Origin: Phreatobacter sp.
GTDB taxonomy: Bacteria; Pseudomonadota; Alphaproteobacteria; Rhizobiales; Phreatobacteraceae
NCBI RefSeq assembly: GCF_030691135.1
Contig: NZ_JAUYFA010000057.1
Location: 1 to 64,000 of the forward strand
Length of the DNA stretch: 64,000 nt
Reading direction: 5' to 3'
Position numbers and translations under genes: made by a program. The notes under the pieces are model-generated. The model ran no database searches. It saw nothing but the letters and a program-made list of their open reading frames with translations, and was not told the DNA's origin. Below, in pieces: positions 60,162 through 64,000 of this stretch (positions are counted from its first letter, which is position 1; the number at the start of each line of letters is the position of its first letter).

Positions 60162-61436
60162 TCACGTGAACATGTCAGCCGTGATGCCGGCATACCAGCC
60201 CATGTTCTCTTCCTGGGTCTGCTTGCGGAGCTCGGCGGTCTCGCCGGTCTTCGAGATGAAGGTCTCGGTGGCGGCGATTTTGCCGTCCTTGGCCTCGTAG
60301 CGGCCACCAACCTTCACGGTGTCGTCGGTCTGGATCAGGCTCCAGCAGGTGTTGGCGTAACGGGCCGGGAAGGTTCGCGCCCCTGCAAGCTCCCCACGCA
60401 CCATCAATGCGGCAACCTTCGCCTGGCTGTTGGCGGAAAAGCCTGATTTCGGCATGTCGCCGGCGATACAGGCGTCGCCGAGAACATAGATGTTCGGATC
60501 ATTGGCCGACTTCATGGAGGCGGCATCGATAGGGCAAAAGCCCGAGGCATTGGCCAGCCCCGCATCACGCGCTATCGCGCCGGCCATCTGTGCTGGAATG
60601 ACGTTGACCAGCGCGACATTGTCATAGGTCTCGAAGCCGGTGACCACCGTGTTGGTCTTAGGGTCGACCGACTTGATCCCGTCGTGCACCTTCGGGCCGA
60701 TCCACTCGACCATCCCGGGATAATGCTTTTCCCAGCCTTCCTGGAACAGCCCCTGCTTGGAGAAGCTCTCCTTCGGATCGAGGACGATGATCTTGGACCG
60801 GGTTCGGCCCGAGGCCTTGAGGGCATGGGCCATCATCGAGACGCGCTCGTAGGGACCGGGCGGGCAGCGGTAGGGATTGGGCGGCGCGATCATGACGATC
60901 ACCCCACCGTCGGGTACGGCATCGAGCCGGGCCTTCAGCAACCGGGTCTGCGGGCCGGCCCGCCAGGCGTGCGGCATCGTCTCTTCGTGTTCACGGCCCC
61001 AGCCGGGAACGGAATCGTATTTCATGTCGATGCCGGGCGACAGGACGAGCCGGTCGTAGCCCAGCCGCGAGCCGTCGGCGAGGACGACCTCCTTCTTCTC
61101 GCGGTCGACGCGCGTCGCCATCTGCTGGTTCATCCGGAAGCCGTTGGCGGCCGAGACCTTGTCATAGGCGTGGGTGATCGATTCGAAGGAGCGGTAGCCG
61201 CCGAGATAGAGATTGGAGTGGAAGCAGGTGGTGAACTGGCTCTGCGGTTCAACCAGTACGACGTCGATGGCGTTGCGGGCGTCCTTGGCGATGTATTTGG
61301 CCGCGGTCACGCCACCGGGGCCGCCGCCGACCACGACGACACGTGCCCGGGCCTGGCCGAGAAGCGCCGGAGCGCCCAGGGTCACGGCCGCCATTGCACT
61401 GCCTGTTGCCAGGAAATGTCTGCGATGGATCGTCAT
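60162..61436 (-). CDS. fccB: Flavocytochrome c sulfide dehydrogenase flavin-binding subunit (FccB/SoxF type)
   Basis: A 424-residue flavoprotein exported by a twin-arginine signal (HRRHFLATGSAMAAVTLGAPALLG). The FAD motif VVVVGGGPGGVTAAKYIA starts near residue 33. SQFTTCFHSNLYLGG near 73 and ANASGFCPIDAASM near 300 carry cysteines in the regions that form the redox-active pair of the family. The C-terminus (YTDMFT-like GITADMFT) matches FccB. It oxidises sulfide or polysulfide in the periplasm and passes electrons to the small cytochrome encoded two genes upstream. A GGGAGGAAG ribosome binding site precedes the ATG. Confidence 0.93.
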   Translation of the reverse strand: MTIHRRHFLATGSAMAAVTLGAPALLGQARARVVVVGGGPGGVTAAKYIAKDARNAIDVVLVEPQSQFTTCFHSNLYLGGYRSFESITHAYDKVSAANGFRMNQQMATRVDREKKEVVLADGSRLGYDRLVLSPGIDMKYDSVPGWGREHEETMPHAWRAGPQTRLLKARLDAVPDGGVIVMIAPPNPYRCPPGPYERVSMMAHALKASGRTRSKIIVLDPKESFSKQGLFQEGWEKHYPGMVEWIGPKVHDGIKSVDPKTNTVVTGFETYDNVALVNVIPAQMAGAIARDAGLANASGFCPIDAASMKSANDPNIYVLGDACIAGDMPKSGFSANSQAKVAALMVRGELAGARTFPARYANTCWSLIQTDDTVKVGGRYEAKDGKIAATETFISKTGETAELRKQTQEENMGWYAGITADMFT

Positions 61437-61491
61437 GTGTCTTCCTCCCATTGTTGTTTTGGCCGGTTGTTACGGCTTGTTGTCGGATGTT

Positions 61492-62001
61492 CTATCCGAT
61501 CTTGAGATAGGCGAAGCCCTTGCTCTGGAGCGCGGCGACGGTCGCAACGCCCGAGGGGACGAAGGTGATGAAATCGGCCTTCCTGACCTTGGAACGATCG
61601 AGATTCAGCCGCTGGAAGGTGATGTCGCAGAGATGCACCTTCAGGCCGTTCTGGGCCTGGGCCAGCACCCGCTCGAAGATCTGCGGCACCATGGCCTCGT
61701 CCCGCCAACTGGTGCCCTCAAGGCTCTCGAGGAAGAACTTCACCCCGGTGCCATGCGCCACGATAACCAACTGGATGGCGAAGGGATCCGCGCCATAAGC
61801 GGAAAAATGATTGGCGATATTCGTCAACATCTGCACGAAGCGGGGCGGATCGCCGAAATCGCAGTGGTAGAGACAGGCGACGTCCGCTTCCTTCTTCAGG
61901 TCGGAGAACTGCAGCATTGGTGTGGCCCGCGCCGGAGTCGCAGCCACCGCGGAAGCCAGGGCCGCGCCCCCCAGGAGAATTCTACGATCGATGCCCGCCA
62001 T
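61492..62001 (-). CDS. DsrE-like family protein, exported
   Basis: A 169-residue protein with a probable twin-arginine signal (IDRRILLGGAALASAVAAT), cleaved near residue 26. The rest is a DsrE/DsrF-like domain (VACLYHCDFGDPPRFVQML near 42 and KVHLCDITFQRLNLDRSK near 122). The Cys in LCDITF is at the position usually used for sulfur transfer. It lies between the FccA-like cytochrome and FccB, so it may carry sulfane sulfur in the periplasm for Fcc or Sox. Confidence 0.88.
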   Translation of the reverse strand: MAGIDRRILLGGAALASAVAATPARATPMLQFSDLKKEADVACLYHCDFGDPPRFVQMLTNIANHFSAYGADPFAIQLVIVAHGTGVKFFLESLEGTSWRDEAMVPQIFERVLAQAQNGLKVHLCDITFQRLNLDRSKVRKADFITFVPSGVATVAALQSKGFAYLKIG

Positions 62002-62031
62002 GTTCTGCCCCGCTCCCGCGTCCCGTTGTCG

Positions 62032-62361
62032 TCATTCGCGCGGCTTCAGGCTGCCGAAATAGGTGGCGAGGGCCGCCACTTCCTCCGACGACAGCCTGAC
62101 CGCCATGGCCTGCATCACCTGGTTCTCGCGCTCGCGCCGTCTGTAGCTTTCCATCATCGCCACGAAGGCATCCTCCGGTAGGCCGATGATGGCGGGAATT
62201 CCCGCCACCTGACGCCCCGAGATCTGGTGGCAGGTGACGCATTCGGCCGACAGATACTCGCCGAGGGCGAGGTCACCGGCACGGCCGGTCGCCGACAGCC
62301 AGAGTGCGGTCGGCAGGACGGCGAGCAAGGCCAGCGCGGGGGATCGCCGGCTCTTGCTCAT
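62032..62361 (-). CDS. Monoheme c-type cytochrome, FccA-like
   Basis: A 109-residue periplasmic cytochrome with a Sec signal (LALLAVLPTALWLSATGRAG). The haem-binding motif CVTCH lies near residue 41; the likely axial methionine is in VMQAMAVRLSSEEVAALATYFGSL near 85. Size and C-terminus match the monoheme partner of flavocytochrome c. The ATG overlaps the soxD stop (ATGA). It probably receives electrons from FccB encoded two genes downstream. Confidence 0.88.
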   Translation of the reverse strand: MSKSRRSPALALLAVLPTALWLSATGRAGDLALGEYLSAECVTCHQISGRQVAGIPAIIGLPEDAFVAMMESYRRRERENQVMQAMAVRLSSEEVAALATYFGSLKPRE

Positions 62362-63083
62362 TCGACCCTCGGGCCACTGCGTCCCTCGGGCGTCACGTCG
62401 ATCACGCGGGCGCGGCCGGTGACCTGCGGCACCGTCGGGCGGCAGTCGGTCATGCAGGGGTTCGGATTCCAGAAGGCCCGTTCCGTCGTCTCGCGGTCAT
62501 CGTCATAGAAGCCGCCGACATTGGGCATGGGGACGGAGGTGAAGTTCTCGCGCGTCAGTTCGAAGCTCTCCGGCACGAGGTCGTTCAGGTACATGATGTA
62601 GGCGGTGAGGGCGTAGACCTCGTCGTTGGAGAGCGACTGGGCGTTGCCGTATGGCATGGCGCGCCGGACATAGTCGAAGGTCGTCGAAAGGTAGGGCCAG
62701 AAGGATCCGAGGGTCTTTTCCGGGTTCTCGCCCTTCAGCGATCCGCGACCTCCGGCGAGAACTGGCCAGCGCCCCGCACCCTCGCCGAACTCGCCGTGAC
62801 AGGCGGCGCACTGGGTCTGGTAGATGTCCTCGCCCTTTTTCACGCTGCCGCTGCCGGGAGGCAGACCCTGTCCGTCAGGACGGATCGCGATCGCCCAGGC
62901 GGCGACCTCGGCCGCATGGGCCTCGCGGCCGAGCCCGGTCCTCTGCGGCGCAGCCACGTGTGCAGCGGCGGCGACGGCGCCAGCGGCGGGCGCCGCAGGG
63001 CGCTGCTGTGCGAGGACCATCCCGGTTCCGGCGAGCGCGACGCACAGGGTCGCGGCGGTGAAGACCTTAGCCGATCTCGACAT
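62358..63083 (-). CDS. soxD: SoxD-type c-type cytochrome of sulfane dehydrogenase
   Basis: A 241-residue periplasmic cytochrome. The signal peptide includes FTAATLCVALAGTGMVLAQ. The N-terminal SoxD motif GLGREAHAAEVAAW lies near residue 50 and DGQGLPPGSGSV near 70. Only one haem site is seen, CAACH near residue 91, and the protein ends about 150 residues later, so it is shorter than the diheme Paracoccus SoxD. It pairs with SoxC to oxidise SoxY-bound sulfane sulfur. The start MSRSAKVF has a GGGGAG ribosome binding site. Confidence 0.88.
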   Translation of the reverse strand: MSRSAKVFTAATLCVALAGTGMVLAQQRPAAPAAGAVAAAAHVAAPQRTGLGREAHAAEVAAWAIAIRPDGQGLPPGSGSVKKGEDIYQTQCAACHGEFGEGAGRWPVLAGGRGSLKGENPEKTLGSFWPYLSTTFDYVRRAMPYGNAQSLSNDEVYALTAYIMYLNDLVPESFELTRENFTSVPMPNVGGFYDDDRETTERAFWNPNPCMTDCRPTVPQVTGRARVIDVTPEGRSGPRVE

Positions 63084-64000
63084 TTTCGGTCTCCCCATTG
63101 GCGCGGACCAACCAGGTCTGGATGCCGTTGTTGTGATAGATGGAGTTCACGCCGCGCACCTTGCGCAACTCGTCCTTGGTGGGTTGGACATAGCCCGTCT
63201 CGTCGATGGCACGGGACTGGATCATCAACTCCTGGCCGTTCCAGTCGAAGTCGACATAGAAGCGGGTCAAGGACATCGGCAGGACCGGTCCATCGATCCG
63301 CGCGGTGCGCCAGTTGCGGCCGCCGTCGATGGAGACGTCGACACGACCGATCTTGCCGCGGCCCGACCAGGCGAGCCCGGTGAGGACGTTCGGTCCCTTG
63401 TGTTTGAGCGGGGCCTGGGGGGAGGGGTTCGTCACCACGGATTTCGCGTCCATGATGAAGGTGAAGCGGCGGGAGCGGCCGTCGGCCAGCAGGTCGGTGT
63501 ATTTCGACGTTTCCTCGCGCTGATGCCAGGGCTGGTCGCCGACCTCGATGCGGCGGAGCCACTTGACCCACATGTTGCCTTCCCAGCCGGGAACGACAAG
63601 GCGGACCGGATAGCCCTGTTCCGGGCGCAGGGCCTCACCGTTCATCGACCAGACCACCAGACAGTCCTTGAGGCCCTTGTCGAGCGGGATGGAGCGGGTC
63701 ATCCCCGAGGAATCGGCCCCTTCCGCCAGCAGCCACTTGGCGTTGGTCCTGATCCCGGCCTCGTCGAGCAAGGTTTTGAGCGGGATGCCCGTGTACCAGA
63801 CGTTGTGGACCATGCCGTGGGTGAACTGGCAGCCGTTGAGCTGGGCGCCGCGCCATTCCATGCCGGAATTGGCGGCGCATTCGAGGAAGTAGGCGTGGTT
63901 CTGCCGACCGGGAAAGCGCTTCAGGTCCTCGACGGTAAAAACCATGGGCTTGTCGACGAGGCCATTGATCATCAGGCGGTGCTTGCTTGGATCGATCTCG
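63067..64000 (-). CDS. soxC: Sulfane dehydrogenase molybdopterin subunit SoxC, 5' end missing
   Basis: The right edge cuts this gene; about 310 C-terminal residues of a usual ~420 are visible. The molybdopterin region contains the cysteine ligand in YFLECAANSG, followed by QFTHGMVHNVWYTGIPLKTLLDE. RLVVPGWEGNMWVKWLRRIEV and the C-terminal dimerisation domain (GRGKIGRVDVSIDGGRNWR) match the sulfite oxidase/SoxC family, and ENVEIG is the end. The open frame runs to the edge without a stop, with EIDPSKHRLM upstream as in SoxC. Its stop overlaps the soxD start region. Confidence 0.92.
   Translation of the reverse strand, partial: EIDPSKHRLMINGLVDKPMVFTVEDLKRFPGRQNHAYFLECAANSGMEWRGAQLNGCQFTHGMVHNVWYTGIPLKTLLDEAGIRTNAKWLLAEGADSSGMTRSIPLDKGLKDCLVVWSMNGEALRPEQGYPVRLVVPGWEGNMWVKWLRRIEVGDQPWHQREETSKYTDLLADGRSRRFTFIMDAKSVVTNPSPQAPLKHKGPNVLTGLAWSGRGKIGRVDVSIDGGRNWRTARIDGPVLPMSLTRFYVDFDWNGQELMIQSRAIDETGYVQPTKDELRKVRGVNSIYHNNGIQTWLVRANGETENVEIG

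Noticed and set aside
1-64000. Mobile elements, prophage, CRISPR arrays, tRNA or rRNA genes
   Set aside because: No transposase, integrase, direct-repeat array or recognisable RNA gene was seen; the gaps between genes are almost all shorter than 250 bases.

Overview
The window is about 64 kb of GC-rich (roughly two-thirds G+C by eye), densely packed bacterial chromosome. The gene content suggests an alphaproteobacterium, most likely of the Hyphomicrobiales (Rhizobiales): many ABC importers tied to small catabolic operons, Sox-type sulfur oxidation, hydantoin hydrolases, and LysR/IclR/DeoR regulators. That placement is inference from gene content; no rRNA or other taxonomic marker is present. 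I found no tRNA, rRNA, CRISPR array, transposase or phage gene.

Layout. (1) 1-8601, minus strand: LysR regulator, nitrilase-type amidohydrolase, RraA-like protein, a complete polyamine-type ABC importer, then HyuA and the first codons of HyuB. This reads as a module for a cyclic ureide or related amide. (2) 9062-9943: a lone EamA exporter. (3) 9969-15502, minus: a complete Liv-type ABC importer with a divergent AroE-like dehydrogenase. (4) 15661-21503, minus: a six-gene operon of poorly understood membrane and sulfur-chemistry proteins (FAD disulfide oxidoreductase, TVP38/TMEM64, DUF547, membrane rhodanese, DUF2029-type glycosyltransferase, GT2). (5) 21629-22399: IclR regulator, divergent from (6) 22574-30811, plus: FAA hydrolase, HpcG-like hydratase, RidA, flavin reductase, amidohydrolase, orphan TctC, SsuBCA-type importer, isochorismatase. 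It resembles a lower aromatic or amino-muconate catabolic pathway. (7) 30814-40274, minus: AMP-ligase, amidohydrolase and acyl-CoA dehydrogenase downstream of a D-2-hydroxyacid dehydrogenase, a DAO-type oxidase and a Dpp-type permease pair with binding protein. A XRE-cupin regulator (40521-41138) is divergent from it. (8) 41211-48516: glutamine-type ABC importer and SDR (minus) divergent from DeoR regulator, BtpA-family TIM barrel, FGGY kinase and HAD phosphatase (plus). (9) 48494-54753, minus: dihydropyrimidinase, a second polyamine-type importer and an NHL-repeat protein. (10) 55093-59538, plus: DUF2892, RND adaptor and RND pump. (11) 59618-64000, minus: SoxC (cut by the right edge), SoxD, monoheme cytochrome c, DsrE-like protein, FccB-type sulfide dehydrogenase and a c-type cytochrome.

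Most of the window is a row of independent uptake-plus-catabolism cassettes, each with its own regulator. The most interesting parts are the sulfur-oxidation edge, where the RND operon is preceded by a palindrome matching the ATTC-N8-GAAT operator of sulfide-sensing ArsR repressors; the six-gene TVP38/DUF547 operon; the BtpA-FGGY kinase cassette with shared DeoR-type half-sites; and the IclR-controlled catabolic operon with a perfect palindrome in its control region.
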